DNA of 32,409 nt from Comamonadaceae bacterium (GTDB lineage: Bacteria > Pseudomonadota > Gammaproteobacteria > Burkholderiales > Burkholderiaceae), in the NCBI GenBank assembly GCA_947377705.1, contig CANCGU010000006.1:1-32409 (forward strand). The letters run 5' to 3'. Every line of letters starts with the position of its first letter. The first letter of the stretch is position 1. Below, piece after piece: positions 1 through 8,198 of the stretch. The notes beneath the pieces were generated by a model. That model was not told the origin of the DNA. It saw only the letters and a program-made list of their open reading frames with translations, and ran no database searches. The translations under genes and the position numbers were made by a program.

Positions 1-587
1 ACCACCTCAATGTTTTCGGTGTGGCAAACCACTTTCACATCACCGATGCTGGCTGCCTTAGCCAGCAAATCAAAGAGGTAACCATCATCCGTACCATCTA
101 GCCCTAAATAACGCCCCTCTTCGCCCTTGAAGTTCATAAAGTATTTGAACGAGGTCACGCCGTAGGTTTTGACGTACTCCGCCAACTCTTGAATGTGCTG
201 CTCATTGGCCGTACTGAAGTGAAACGCGTAGTCAATGTAAGCGCGCGTTTTGGCATAGTCTTGCTCGCGTTTGAACACGTCTGCGTAAGCCTCGTTGTTC
301 AAAAAATAGCCAAGAACTGTCGTAAAGCCACCTTGCGCGGCATAAATGGTTTCGGTTTCATACTCAGTAATCTTTTCGCCAAAACCAAAGTGCACATGTG
401 CATCAATCAATCCCGGAAAAATATGCAAACCTTGCGCTGACATCACGGGGATTGAGGCATCCACCGGCGTTCCTGGGCTTAAGTGAGCGGCGATCTTGCC
501 GTCACGAATTAACAAATCTCTTGGTAGGCCGTCTGTTGTCGCATCAACCAGTGTGCCACCGCGCAGTACGAATTCAGATGTCTTCAT
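1..587 (-). CDS. Cyclic amidohydrolase (dihydropyrimidinase/hydantoinase-like), N-terminal part
   Basis: Not closed within the window: the gene starts at the ATG at 587-585 and runs off the left edge, giving about 195 N-terminal residues. The protein begins MKTSEFVLRGGTLVDATTDG, the usual beta-sandwich start of the amidohydrolase superfamily. It then shows PGLIDAHVHFG (residues 58-68), whose HxH pair binds metal, and GVTSFKYFMNFKG, where Lys148 sits at the place of the carboxylated lysine of dihydropyrimidinases and hydantoinases. Family members hydrolyse cyclic amide or imide bonds using a zinc pair in the cytoplasm. The actual substrate cannot be told. The gene lies 12 bases downstream of the CobW-like gene on the same strand, so the two are probably one operon. 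A weak AAGAGA ribosome site precedes the start. Dihydroorotase or allantoinase relatives are alternatives. Confidence 0.85.
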   Translation of the reverse strand, partial: MKTSEFVLRGGTLVDATTDGLPRDLLIRDGKIAAHLSPGTPVDASIPVMSAQGLHIFPGLIDAHVHFGFGEKITEYETETIYAAQGGFTTVLGYFLNNEAYADVFKREQDYAKTRAYIDYAFHFSTANEQHIQELAEYVKTYGVTSFKYFMNFKGEEGRYLGLDGTDDGYLFDLLAKAASIGDVKVVCHTENIEV

Positions 588-599
588 GGGCGTCTCTTA

Positions 600-1616
600 T
601 TAAAAACATTCACTCAACTCAAGCAAATTGCGTGGTCGGCACGATGCCTCGGTCAGCGCCAGTGCACGCAAACTGGCTTGGAGCCAAATTGGATCAAGCC
701 CCGTCCCAATGCACACGATGCGACCACGCGGATCAGTATCTGGCCATTTCTGCAGGTACGTTGGAGAATGGAACACTTTGCCCACCCCCTGAATCATCAC
801 AAAGGGACGCACATCGTCCATCGGAATCAAACCTTTGCAGCGCAGCAACTGGTCCCCAAATTGCTGCACTATTAAATGCCACCAAGCCGAGAGACCAACC
901 CAAGTGGGACGAATATCGGTAAAGACGCTCCAAGCTCCCACATGACTGCCGTGGGAGTGGCTGGCATGAGAGGGTTGGTGATCTGAGTTCGGCAAGAGTC
1001 CAAGGCGATGTTCACCAACTTCAGTCGTAAAGACGGACAGCGCAGCATGACCATCCATGGACAGCATGATCTTTGCAAAAGGATTAATCTCACCCAATCG
1101 CTGGCGCAATGCCAGCAACTGCTCAGCTTCAACCATGTCGGTTTTGGTGATGACCAAACGCTCAGCCACACTCACCTGCCGACGTGATTCATGATGTCGA
1201 ATGAGCTGCTGCTCACCTTGCACAGCATCTACAGTGGTGATGACTTGCCCCAACTGAAAGTGCTGCATCAGTACCTTGTCACCCAGTAGCGCGTGCAAGA
1301 CGGGCAGAGGGTCAGCCAAGCCCGTTGTCTCAATCACCACGCGACGCAAAGGCGGACGCCCCGTCTGTTCTGCCACATTTTTGATCTCTAACAAGGTTTC
1401 GCGCAGCGAATGCGTGACGGTGCAGCACAAACAGCCGTTGTCTAGCAAATAAACATCTTCAGAAAACTCTTGATAGAGCAACTGATCCAGCCCAATAGCG
1501 CCGAACTCATTGACTATCACCGCAGTGCCCGCGCCAACTGGATGCTTCAAGAAAGCATTGAGAAGAGTAGTCTTGCCACTTCCCAAAAAACCAGTGAGCA
1601 AATCAAAAATAATCAT
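600..1616 (-). CDS. CobW/COG0523-family GTPase (putative metal chaperone)
   Basis: A 338-residue protein with the hallmarks of the G3E P-loop GTPase family: Walker A GFLGSGKTT (residues 9-17), the metal-binding CLCC motif (Cys62, Cys64, Cys65), ETTGLADP near residue 96 and the guanine-specificity motif TKTD (157-160). A histidine-rich stretch at about 213-225 (His213, 217, 220, 222, 225) separates the GTPase domain from the C-terminal CobW_C domain. Family members deliver zinc, cobalt or other metals to client enzymes in the cytoplasm. The gene sits directly upstream of a metal-dependent amidohydrolase, which suggests that enzyme as the client; that is inference. The ATG at 1616-1614 has only an A-rich leader and no strong ribosome site. 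It is divergent from the IclR gene, which may control it. Confidence 0.9.
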   Translation of the reverse strand: MIIFDLLTGFLGSGKTTLLNAFLKHPVGAGTAVIVNEFGAIGLDQLLYQEFSEDVYLLDNGCLCCTVTHSLRETLLEIKNVAEQTGRPPLRRVVIETTGLADPLPVLHALLGDKVLMQHFQLGQVITTVDAVQGEQQLIRHHESRRQVSVAERLVITKTDMVEAEQLLALRQRLGEINPFAKIMLSMDGHAALSVFTTEVGEHRLGLLPNSDHQPSHASHSHGSHVGAWSVFTDIRPTWVGLSAWWHLIVQQFGDQLLRCKGLIPMDDVRPFVMIQGVGKVFHSPTYLQKWPDTDPRGRIVCIGTGLDPIWLQASLRALALTEASCRPRNLLELSECF

Positions 1617-1652
1617 TTTTAATACTTTTAATCGTAGTTGGCTTCAGTTTTT

Positions 1653-1663
1653 TTGAATTTCAA
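1653..1663. promoter_or_regulatory. Small inverted repeat in the cobW-like/iclR-like divergent promoter region
   Basis: The 139-base gap between the two divergent genes contains TTGAATTTCAA, with perfect 5-base arms around one central base. IclR proteins bind short palindromes near their own promoters, so this is a possible operator. The arms are short and A/T-rich, so chance is a real alternative. Confidence 0.2.
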
Positions 1664-1755
1664 GAACACGAATTATTTTACGCACAGCATAACTCTTTTT
1701 CGCTGCTGAACGTTATCATGGAGTTTTATTTGAAATAGAAAGGGTTTACCTTAAT

Positions 1756-2628
1756 ATGACCAATAAATCATTAGATGAACTTGCTGGCGCTTCAAAGACA
1801 ATTAGCACGAAAGAATCCAAAGGTTCAACAAAGCAACCACGTAAACCCAATTCAGTAGAAGCCGTCAAGGTAGCAATGCGCATGCTCGATAAGATGGCTT
1901 TAGCCCGAAGAGCTATGCGAATCACTGAACTTGCGGACATGATGGGCGAGACAAAACCCCGCATCCACAGGCATCTAGCAACGCTGAAAGAAATGGGGAT
2001 GGTTGAGCAAGAACACGCCACCGAGCGTTATCGACTCGGCTGGCGTCTGTTTCAACTTGGCGAGGCAGCTGGCGCGCAATTTGATCTTCGCTATCGGGCT
2101 GAACCATACTTAGTCAAGTTGCGAGATGAGTTAAAGCAGACCGCCGTACTTGCCATTCCGATCAATGATCAGCCAATGGTGATAGCTACTTCAGAGAATA
2201 TTTACGCGCGAATTTGTGTCTCTGTCAAACCTGGCAACCGCCCATTACCGCACTGTTCAGCCTTCGGCCGATTAATGTTGGCGTATTCATCACCTCATAG
2301 CCAGCAAACACTTTTATCCGAAGCGCTAGTCGCAGAAACTGACAGTTCATTAATTGACCGTCAAACGGTACTTGACCGACTACCCGTGATACGCGAACGA
2401 CTCTACGACTATGCCGCAGGAGAAATGATGGTCGGCATCAATACGCTTGTAGTACCTATTTTTCGCGATGGTGAAGTGCTTGCTGGCGCCCTGGGAATCG
2501 TAGGCTCAATTCAAGAAATTCCAGAACCGCCTTTATCGAGCCAAATCAGCTTGCTTCAAAAATATGCGCATGAACTTTCATCTCAAATGAAAAGCAACAA
2601 ATATCAAAGTCAAGATTCCAAACTGTAA
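1756..2628 (+). CDS. IclR-family transcriptional regulator
   Basis: A 290-residue protein. After a polar N-terminal tail of about 30 residues comes the IclR winged helix-turn-helix (roughly residues 34-95), with RITELADMMGETKPRIHRHL as the DNA-binding part. The larger effector-binding domain follows (about 110-280), including PLPHCSAFGRLMLA and GINTLVVPIF, typical of the family. IclR regulators usually control nearby catabolic genes in response to a small aromatic or organic acid. This one is divergent from the cobW-like/amidohydrolase pair, the most likely target. The AAAGGG upstream of the ATG at 1756 is a plausible but distant ribosome site. Its 3' end meets the FUSC gene with only 5 bases between. 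Base composition is more A/T-rich than the housekeeping genes further right. Confidence 0.9.
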   Translation: MTNKSLDELAGASKTISTKESKGSTKQPRKPNSVEAVKVAMRMLDKMALARRAMRITELADMMGETKPRIHRHLATLKEMGMVEQEHATERYRLGWRLFQLGEAAGAQFDLRYRAEPYLVKLRDELKQTAVLAIPINDQPMVIATSENIYARICVSVKPGNRPLPHCSAFGRLMLAYSSPHSQQTLLSEALVAETDSSLIDRQTVLDRLPVIRERLYDYAAGEMMVGINTLVVPIFRDGEVLAGALGIVGSIQEIPEPPLSSQISLLQKYAHELSSQMKSNKYQSQDSKL

Positions 2629-2633
2629 AAAAT

Positions 2634-3806
2634 CTAAGGTTTGATCTTCTTTTTTTGATTGCCTTTCGATGCCCCATGGCATGAACAACCTTGGATGGAT
2701 GAAAGCGTTTTCCGTAGGCCATTTTGGCCCCCGCGAACGGAAAAAAAATTTAACTTCCCCGCCTGTTTGGTATGAAGATAAAAACCACCGCATAAGCCAA
2801 GGAAGCAGCCAATCGCTGTATCCAATAGCCGAGCTCGCGCAAGCGTCGATAAAGATGTTTGACTTGCATGGCCTGCATTGGCCAACAGAACTGTCATTGG
2901 GGTGATGAACATAACAGCAGTCGCGTAGTGGCTGGCGACCGTGAGTTCAATCAGAAAGGTAAGTAATACGAGCCAGAATGCAATTTGAAAATCACTCACA
3001 AGGGGAAATAGAAAGATGAACGACACCAAGAAAAGCCCGAGCGAGGTACCAATCATGCGGTGCAATTGTTTGCGCCAAACTTCTCGCAGACTGTCCCCCT
3101 GAATCACAGCTAAGCAACTGATTGGAACCCAGTAAAGATTATCCAGTTGTAACGTTTGAGCCATCACAAGTGAAATGCCAACGACGAATCCAATAAAGAT
3201 CGTTTCTTTGTAATTTTTTCTAAACTCAATGACAGGTGAGTTTGATGAACGCGAGGTCGCTTTAGTTCGCACGAGTAAGCTGTAAGACAACGCCACAACT
3301 AGGCCCCAAAGGCAACCTATCGCAACAAGTGTCATTTTGGGTAGCCACTCCATCAACGGGTAATGACCAGCGGCACCTATCGAAGCTGCAATGACAAAGA
3401 ACAGACTCCCTGGTGGGCCACCCAAAGTAAAAACTCGGCAGTATTGCGTGGTTATCGTTGTGACTATGGCAAACCCAATGACTTGAAGCATTGCCCCGGA
3501 CGCACTGAGCATTCCAATGCCATAGCTGACCAACATAACGACACAGCTCACGCTCAAAGAGTGCAGACGTGCAAGTAGTGAGGTCTCAGGCAAATACAAA
3601 AATACCAAAGCACCCAGGGAAGCAGTAAGGCCTGCGCTCAAATGCTGAATCCAAGCTCCTACCAACACTGGAGCGCCTATCGCCGTTGCTGATGCAAATG
3701 GAAACAACCAAGGCTTTTGAAATCGCCGAATGGCGAAGAACTGACTTACTTCAAACTGAATGAAGGTCCACCATCGGCGCAGGTCAAAACAATGTTTATT
3801 GATCAC
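2634..3806 (-). CDS. FUSC-family (aromatic acid exporter-like) inner-membrane protein
   Basis: A 390-residue integral membrane protein. Two sets of hydrophobic helices (about residues 30-175 and 200-345) are separated by a polar loop near 178-195, the duplicated layout of the FUSC/YccS/AaeB superfamily. Conserved-looking elements are QKPWLFPFASATAIGAP near the N-terminus, and WVPISCLAVIQGDSLREVWRKQLHRMIGT in the second half, reminiscent of the family's RxxxRxxGTxxG signature. Known members export aromatic carboxylic acids or fusaric acid. The polar, Lys-rich C-terminal tail of about 40 residues is unusual. The start is a GTG (3806-3804); no ATG exists in frame before an upstream stop near 3867. 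It is the fourth gene of the Bug-reductase-oxygenase run, 90 bases after the oxygenase stop, so it may export a substrate or product of that pathway. Confidence 0.82.
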   Translation of the reverse strand: MINKHCFDLRRWWTFIQFEVSQFFAIRRFQKPWLFPFASATAIGAPVLVGAWIQHLSAGLTASLGALVFLYLPETSLLARLHSLSVSCVVMLVSYGIGMLSASGAMLQVIGFAIVTTITTQYCRVFTLGGPPGSLFFVIAASIGAAGHYPLMEWLPKMTLVAIGCLWGLVVALSYSLLVRTKATSRSSNSPVIEFRKNYKETIFIGFVVGISLVMAQTLQLDNLYWVPISCLAVIQGDSLREVWRKQLHRMIGTSLGLFLVSFIFLFPLVSDFQIAFWLVLLTFLIELTVASHYATAVMFITPMTVLLANAGHASQTSLSTLARARLLDTAIGCFLGLCGGFYLHTKQAGKLNFFSVRGGQNGLRKTLSSIQGCSCHGASKGNQKKKIKP

Positions 3807-3885
3807 CCCAGACCCGGCATGAAACTTCGATGATGAGGGCGCAGCAGGCTGTCGACTTGATCAGCATGAAAAATGGTTTGCTCAT
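3796..3885 (-). CDS. Possible 29-residue leader or coupling ORF before the FUSC gene
   Basis: The 90-base gap between the oxygenase stop and the FUSC start holds an ATG (3885-3883) opening a 29-codon ORF, MSKPFFMLIKSTACCALIIE..., that overlaps the FUSC GTG start by 11 bases in another frame. It is mildly hydrophobic and contains three cysteines. It could allow translational coupling to the FUSC gene. No clear ribosome site precedes it, and such a short frame arises easily by chance, so this is a weak call. Confidence 0.2.
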   Translation of the reverse strand: MSKPFFMLIKSTACCALIIEVSCRVWGDQ

Positions 3886-3896
3886 GGTCAAAGTCT

Positions 3897-5003
3897 TTAG
3901 ATTTCTTTTCCAGCTTCAACCATCGCCAACTTGTAAAGACTTTGACGCATCATGAGACCGGGCTTATCGGGAGCAAAGTGGAGGTCAAATTGAGGATCAG
4001 CATCGTTGAGGATGTTGGCCATGATCCACTCCAGTGCATCGACATCTTCCTTGTAGGCTTTCGCCGATGCGGTGGATAAATGCGCATCAATGGCTGCATC
4101 GTCGTGCTTAAAGTCACGGCTACAGAACCACCAGTAATGCATACTTTGATTCGTCTCAGGTGTAAAGATGTGCGTGATGTTGAAACGATAAGTATGTGAC
4201 TGCCCGCTTGGGTCGTTGTTGTCAACAATGCGCGCAAACGCACGGTGCAAGGCAGGTGACACAAAACGTGCTTCACTGAAACGGTCAACAGGTTTGCCAA
4301 CTAAGCCCGTTGGCATGGCGTACACACCCGGTGGCGCAGAGTCGAGTAAAGCACGGTCAATCACCACGCTGTCACCATCCATGCGAGCATCGAGTTTGGA
4401 ACGTGCGTACTCAGGGGTACCAATAGCGCCAGGATGCAAGAAAGGGAAATGCGTCTGGTCCAGCAGGTTTTCATGCATTGACACATAGTCGGCTTTGATT
4501 GGGAAGAAACCATTGACTGTTTTCCACTGCGAACTGGCTAACCATTCGGTATCAGGAATCAGGGACTCGTCTGCCCTATCCGGATTGCCTAACCAAATCC
4601 AGACTAACGGCCCTTTTTCAACCAAGGGATAGCTGCGCACATCAGCGTGAGTGGGTACGATGGGCAAAGCCGGCATCCTGACGCAGTGACCTGAATCATT
4701 GAAGGCCATGCCGTGGTAGCCGCAAACTAAGACATCGCCTTCGAGCTTGCCCTTAGACAAAGGAAAAGAGCGATGAGGACAACGGTTGCGCACAGCAACA
4801 GCCTTACCAGCCAACGTGCGGTACAAGGCCACATCCACGCCAAGCAGTCGTTTGCTAATGACTTCACGCGAGACTTCATGGGTCAACGCTGCGACGTACC
4901 AACAGTCACGAATTAACGGTGTAGTGTGATCAGCAAAGCCACCCAACTCAAAGTTGTCAGCGTTTTCTATATCAATGACACTTTGGTCAACGATGGAATT
5001 CAT
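3897..5003 (-). CDS. Rieske non-haem iron oxygenase, VanA-like
   Basis: A 368-residue terminal oxygenase of the aromatic ring-hydroxylating/O-demethylating group. The Rieske 2Fe-2S motif is complete: CPH (Cys75, His77) and CGYHG (Cys94, His97). The mononuclear iron site is visible as ENLLDQTHFPFLH (Asp182, His185, His190). Single-subunit length, GYHGMAFNDSGHCVRMPAL and LIPDTEW match the vanillate O-demethylase VanA and phthalate oxygenase type rather than the alpha/beta dioxygenases. Such enzymes use electrons from a reductase to demethylate or hydroxylate aromatic acids. The reductase is encoded 14 bases upstream, with a good AGAGGTGAG ribosome site between the genes. Substrate unknown; vanillate itself should not be assumed, since the protein differs in length and N-terminus from classical VanA. 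Confidence 0.9.
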   Translation of the reverse strand: MNSIVDQSVIDIENADNFELGGFADHTTPLIRDCWYVAALTHEVSREVISKRLLGVDVALYRTLAGKAVAVRNRCPHRSFPLSKGKLEGDVLVCGYHGMAFNDSGHCVRMPALPIVPTHADVRSYPLVEKGPLVWIWLGNPDRADESLIPDTEWLASSQWKTVNGFFPIKADYVSMHENLLDQTHFPFLHPGAIGTPEYARSKLDARMDGDSVVIDRALLDSAPPGVYAMPTGLVGKPVDRFSEARFVSPALHRAFARIVDNNDPSGQSHTYRFNITHIFTPETNQSMHYWWFCSRDFKHDDAAIDAHLSTASAKAYKEDVDALEWIMANILNDADPQFDLHFAPDKPGLMMRQSLYKLAMVEAGKEI

Positions 5004-5017
5004 ATCTCACCTCTTGG

Positions 5018-5995
5018 TTACAGGTCAAGCACAAGGCTTTTCCCGTTGGTTCTGGAAAGGCACAGACACATGCTCTGGCCGGCTTTTTTTTCTTCGGACG
5101 TCAAGTAGCGGTCACGGTGTTGAAGCGCTCCCTCATGCGACAGAACTTTTGTAACGCACAGACCACACTCCCCCTTTCGACAATCCCAAAATACGGGAAT
5201 TCGTGCATGGCTCAATGCGTCGAGCAAGCTTTCGTCACCACGCACTTCTACTTCTTTTCCGCTTCTTTGTAGGATGGCTTTGAATGGCGTATCCCCCGCC
5301 AATACTGAGGAAATGAAGGCTTCGCTACGCAAACGACTTTCCGGCCAATTCAAGTCCTTGGCAGCCTTGATCGCTGCGTCAATAAAGGGGGTGGGACCAC
5401 ATACATAAACTTGCGTATCTGAATCTTGCTGCGCAAGCAAGGCACGAATGTCAAGCATGCCATCGGTATCGCTGCATTGCAGTCGAAGGGCCGCACCACA
5501 AATGTCCTGCAAGCTTTGGGCGTAGGCCATTTGCACCACAGAGCGTCCGCTGTAGACGAATTGAAACTCTCGCTTGCGACGAATCAGACTTCGTGCCATC
5601 GGCACCAAAGGTGTGATGCCGATACCACCAGCCAACAGCAATACCTTGGAAGCGTCGCGATCAAGCGCAAAGCTGTTCACAGGCGGGCCAATGCGAAGCG
5701 TGGTTCCTGCCTTGAAGCTTTCATGAATCAGGTTAGAGCCGAATCCATGTTCTTCACGCTGCACCGCAATCCGATAGGTATTGGGGGCGTCGTCCTGCAA
5801 ACCATCGCCACCGATCAATGAGTAGTGCCTGACAACCAATCCACGGGTAGGCGATGTCAAGTGAAGCGCTATGTGTGCGCCCGCGGTCCATGTCGGCAAT
5901 GCCGAACCACTCACGGTGGTCAACAGGTACTCACGCACCCTAGGCGTGAGTTGCCTGACTTGAACAACTTTGACTTCAAACAATTTGGGGTTCAT
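5018..5995 (-). CDS. Oxygenase reductase, VanB/phthalate dioxygenase reductase-like
   Basis: A 325-residue electron-transfer protein. The N-terminal flavin domain (about 1-105) contains RHYSLIG for FMN binding, and the NAD-binding domain (about 108-225) contains LLAGGIGITPLVPMARSL. A C-terminal plant-type 2Fe-2S ferredoxin domain has the exact spacing Cys272-x4-Cys277-x2-Cys280-x29-Cys310. This order is that of the phthalate dioxygenase reductase/VanB family, which passes electrons from NADH through FMN and the iron-sulfur cluster to a Rieske oxygenase. Its partner is the VanA-like protein encoded immediately downstream. It starts 20 bases after the stop of the Bug receptor gene, consistent with one transcript. 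Confidence 0.92.
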   Translation of the reverse strand: MNPKLFEVKVVQVRQLTPRVREYLLTTVSGSALPTWTAGAHIALHLTSPTRGLVVRHYSLIGGDGLQDDAPNTYRIAVQREEHGFGSNLIHESFKAGTTLRIGPPVNSFALDRDASKVLLLAGGIGITPLVPMARSLIRRKREFQFVYSGRSVVQMAYAQSLQDICGAALRLQCSDTDGMLDIRALLAQQDSDTQVYVCGPTPFIDAAIKAAKDLNWPESRLRSEAFISSVLAGDTPFKAILQRSGKEVEVRGDESLLDALSHARIPVFWDCRKGECGLCVTKVLSHEGALQHRDRYLTSEEKKAGQSMCLCLSRTNGKSLVLDL

Positions 5996-6015
5996 GACTT
6001 AAATCTTTGACGTCA

Positions 6016-6996
6016 TCAGTCAAGTTTGATGGCTGCTTTTTGCAGCGTGGGTCCCCAGCTATTCACCTCCACATCCATCTGCTTGGCCATGTCAGCAGGT
6101 GACATGGTGTAGTTCTCGTAAGTGAAGGGGCCGAGTTTTTCTTTGATCTCTGGAGACTGCATCGCTTTAACAATGCTTTCGTTCAAACGCTGAACAATTT
6201 CTTTAGGTGTTCCTTTAGGAACCAACAAACCATTCCAACCGCCGACTGCCCAGTTGGCAGGGCCACCTGACTCACCCGAAGTGGGGACTTTCTCGTAACC
6301 AGGAATGCGTTTAGGCGCAGCCGCAGCCAGAAAGCGCACTTTGCCACCCTGCAGCAACGGGCCAGCCGATGCGGCAGAACCAATGGCCCAATCAAGTTCA
6401 CCGTTCGCTACCGACTGATACAGCTGAGCTACTTCCTTGTATGGCACATGATTCATCTGAATATTCGCGGATGACTCCAACAGCAATCCTCCCAAATGCG
6501 CTGGCGTGGCGACGCCCCAAGAGCCATATGAAACAACGCCAGGACGAGCCTTGGCATCTGCGATCAGTTCACCCATGGTTTTGTATTTGGAGTTCGCTCC
6601 CACCACCACAAAGAAGTAATTACGCACCAGCGGCGTAACGGGGTCGAAATCTTTGGTCGCGCTGTAGGGCAAGCGATTGAATAAATGAGGGTGGGTTCCG
6701 ACATGGAAGCTATCCATGTGCACCAAGGTGTAACCATCCGAAGGGCTGCGTTTGGCTGCATCGAAAGCAATGAACCCGCTGGCACCAGGTTTGTTTTCAA
6801 TCACAACCCCCTGACCTAACGATGCACTCATCTTGTCGGCGACCATGCGCAGCAAAACATCAGGCCCCTGCCCGGCAGGGAAAGGGGTAATGATCTTGAT
6901 CGGCTTATTTGGAAATGCTTGTGCCATCACGCCACTTGTGATGCATGTCATTGTTGCCACAGCTGCGAGGCTCTTGATGAAGGTCTTGCGGTTCAT
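6016..6996 (-). CDS. Bug-family tripartite tricarboxylate transporter substrate-binding receptor
   Basis: A 326-residue periplasmic binding protein. The first 26 residues form a signal peptide (positively charged MNRKTFIK, hydrophobic core, VMAQA before the mature FPNKPIKIITPF). The mature part has the family's PFPAGQGPDVLLRMVADKMS and the loop GASGFIAFDAAKRSPSDGYT. Bug proteins capture organic acids for TctAB-type transporters or act as sensors. No TctA or TctB membrane gene is in the window, so this is one of the many orphan receptors typical of Burkholderiales. It is the first gene of the oxygenase cluster, with ribosome site GGAGA five bases before the ATG, so its ligand may be the aromatic acid handled downstream (inference). 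Confidence 0.92.
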   Translation of the reverse strand: MNRKTFIKSLAAVATMTCITSGVMAQAFPNKPIKIITPFPAGQGPDVLLRMVADKMSASLGQGVVIENKPGASGFIAFDAAKRSPSDGYTLVHMDSFHVGTHPHLFNRLPYSATKDFDPVTPLVRNYFFVVVGANSKYKTMGELIADAKARPGVVSYGSWGVATPAHLGGLLLESSANIQMNHVPYKEVAQLYQSVANGELDWAIGSAASAGPLLQGGKVRFLAAAAPKRIPGYEKVPTSGESGGPANWAVGGWNGLLVPKGTPKEIVQRLNESIVKAMQSPEIKEKLGPFTYENYTMSPADMAKQMDVEVNSWGPTLQKAAIKLD

Positions 6997-7037
6997 GTTG
7001 TCTCCGATTTTGGAAGTTAAGAATACGGTGCGTGAAG

Positions 7038-7055
7038 TTTATTGAACTAAATAAA
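7038..7055. promoter_or_regulatory. Candidate LysR-type operator between the Bug receptor and LysR genes
   Basis: The intergenic region contains TTTATT-GAACTA-AATAAA, perfect 6-base arms around a 6-base spacer. LysR-type regulators classically bind an interrupted palindrome with a T-N11-A core, and this site lies about 45 bases before the receptor gene and about 50 before the regulator gene. The arms are A/T-only, so chance is possible. Confidence 0.35.
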
Positions 7056-7103
7056 GAATCATTTTTCTAAATATTGGTTATGAGTTGTGAGTATGATTCA
7101 CAA

Positions 7104-7979
7104 ATGGATTACATCTCACACATCCAAACATTCATGGCCGTCGTCAGGTGTGGCAGTTTTTCCGAGGCGGCCAGAGATCTGGGAGTTGTTCCTTCGATGG
7201 TGGCCAAGCGGGTCAGCAGCTTGGAGAAGCATCTCAATACTCGGCTATTTGAGCGAACCACGCGCAAGGTCAACTTAACCGAAGCTGGCGAAAAATTTCA
7301 TGCGCGATCCATAAGCGTGGTGTCAGATTTAGAAGAGTTACTAGACACCGTTGAACGCAATGACGGCAAACTTGAAGGCCATATTCGATTGATGGCACCA
7401 ACCACCTTAGGAATTCAAAGGCTTGGGCCATTACTCAATGAATTTCTTGTAAAAAATCCACGCATCACATTAGAAGTTGCTCTTGTTGATCGGTCAGCCA
7501 ACCCAGCAGAAAGCGGATTCGATTTAGCAATCAGCGGTCGCCTCGCCAGTTATGAAGGGGTCGTAGATGTGCCCTTGAGGCCTGTCCAACCTATGTTGTG
7601 CGCGACACCCGAGTATTTAAAACAACACTCGGAGATCGAGCACCCAAGAGATTTAGCTAACCATGCCTGTTTAGTATTCTCAGCAACAGGATCAGATTGG
7701 CATTTTCAGAGTCCACGCGGCGTAATTTCAGTTGAAGTAGAAGCTCGCCTTCTCGCCGATGACAACATGACATTACTGGATGCAACGCTACGCTCTTTGG
7801 GTATCGCTATCTTGCCCGCCTATGTCGTAAAAAATCACTTGGCAGATAGAAAACTCGTTCCAGTTTTGCCTAAATTTCCACCCCAAGAAAATTGGTTCAA
7901 AGCTTACGTCCCTCGCCGAAGGATGAAAGTGACCAGAATTCAATCTCTACTCGACTGGTTGAGAAAGAGTGACCTTTAA
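7104..7979 (+). CDS. LysR-family transcriptional regulator (divergent from the oxygenase cluster)
   Basis: A 291-residue LysR-type regulator when started at the ATG at 7104 (MDYISHIQTFMAVV), the usual N-terminus of the family. In-frame TTG (7074) and ATG (7080) codons upstream would add only 8-10 residues. The winged helix-turn-helix spans about residues 5-62, with GSFSEAARDLGVVPSMVAKR as the recognition part and LFERTTRKVNLTEAG as the wing. The remainder is the periplasmic-binding-protein-like effector domain (about 88-290). The divergent position next to the Bug-reductase-oxygenase-FUSC cluster marks it as the probable activator, responding to a pathway substrate. The gene is more A/T-rich than the rest of the window. 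Confidence 0.92.
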   Translation: MDYISHIQTFMAVVRCGSFSEAARDLGVVPSMVAKRVSSLEKHLNTRLFERTTRKVNLTEAGEKFHARSISVVSDLEELLDTVERNDGKLEGHIRLMAPTTLGIQRLGPLLNEFLVKNPRITLEVALVDRSANPAESGFDLAISGRLASYEGVVDVPLRPVQPMLCATPEYLKQHSEIEHPRDLANHACLVFSATGSDWHFQSPRGVISVEVEARLLADDNMTLLDATLRSLGIAILPAYVVKNHLADRKLVPVLPKFPPQENWFKAYVPRRRMKVTRIQSLLDWLRKSDL

Positions 7980-8159
7980 ACAGCGCTAAACGGAGTCGAA
8001 CACTGTGTTTTAGCTGCTAAGAGTTCAACATCGATGGCGACTACTAGATCGACAACGGTAATCACCCTTTGATGACGCAGCCGTGACCTTTGGTAATTTT
8101 TAGAGAAATATTCGAAATTTGCTTACATCCGCCGTGACATCGAAAAGAAGCCAGAAAGC

Positions 8160-8182
8160 AAAAAGCCCGGAGAACCGGGCTA
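8160..8182 (-). terminator. Rho-independent terminator after tRNA-His
   Basis: Read on the minus strand: AGCCCGG, loop TTCT, CCGGGCT, then a run of five to six T. A strong stem with a U-tract, 16 bases beyond the CCA end of tRNA-His, closing the ppiD - tRNA-His unit. Confidence 0.85.
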
Positions 8183-8198
8183 AGTGCTTGATTTATTT

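Noticed and set aside
398..922. 174-codon plus-strand ORF across the amidohydrolase and CobW-like genes
   Set aside because: It crosses the boundary of two real genes on the opposite strand and has no family resemblance.
2629..2660. Shared A/T-rich terminator between the IclR and FUSC genes
   Set aside because: The A-run and T-run could pair, but there is no G/C-rich stem and it would lie partly inside the FUSC coding end.
7980..8159. GCTAAA...TTTAGC arms after the first LysR gene as a terminator
   Set aside because: Six-base arms with a long loop and no T-run; too weak to call. Nothing else was recognised in this gap.
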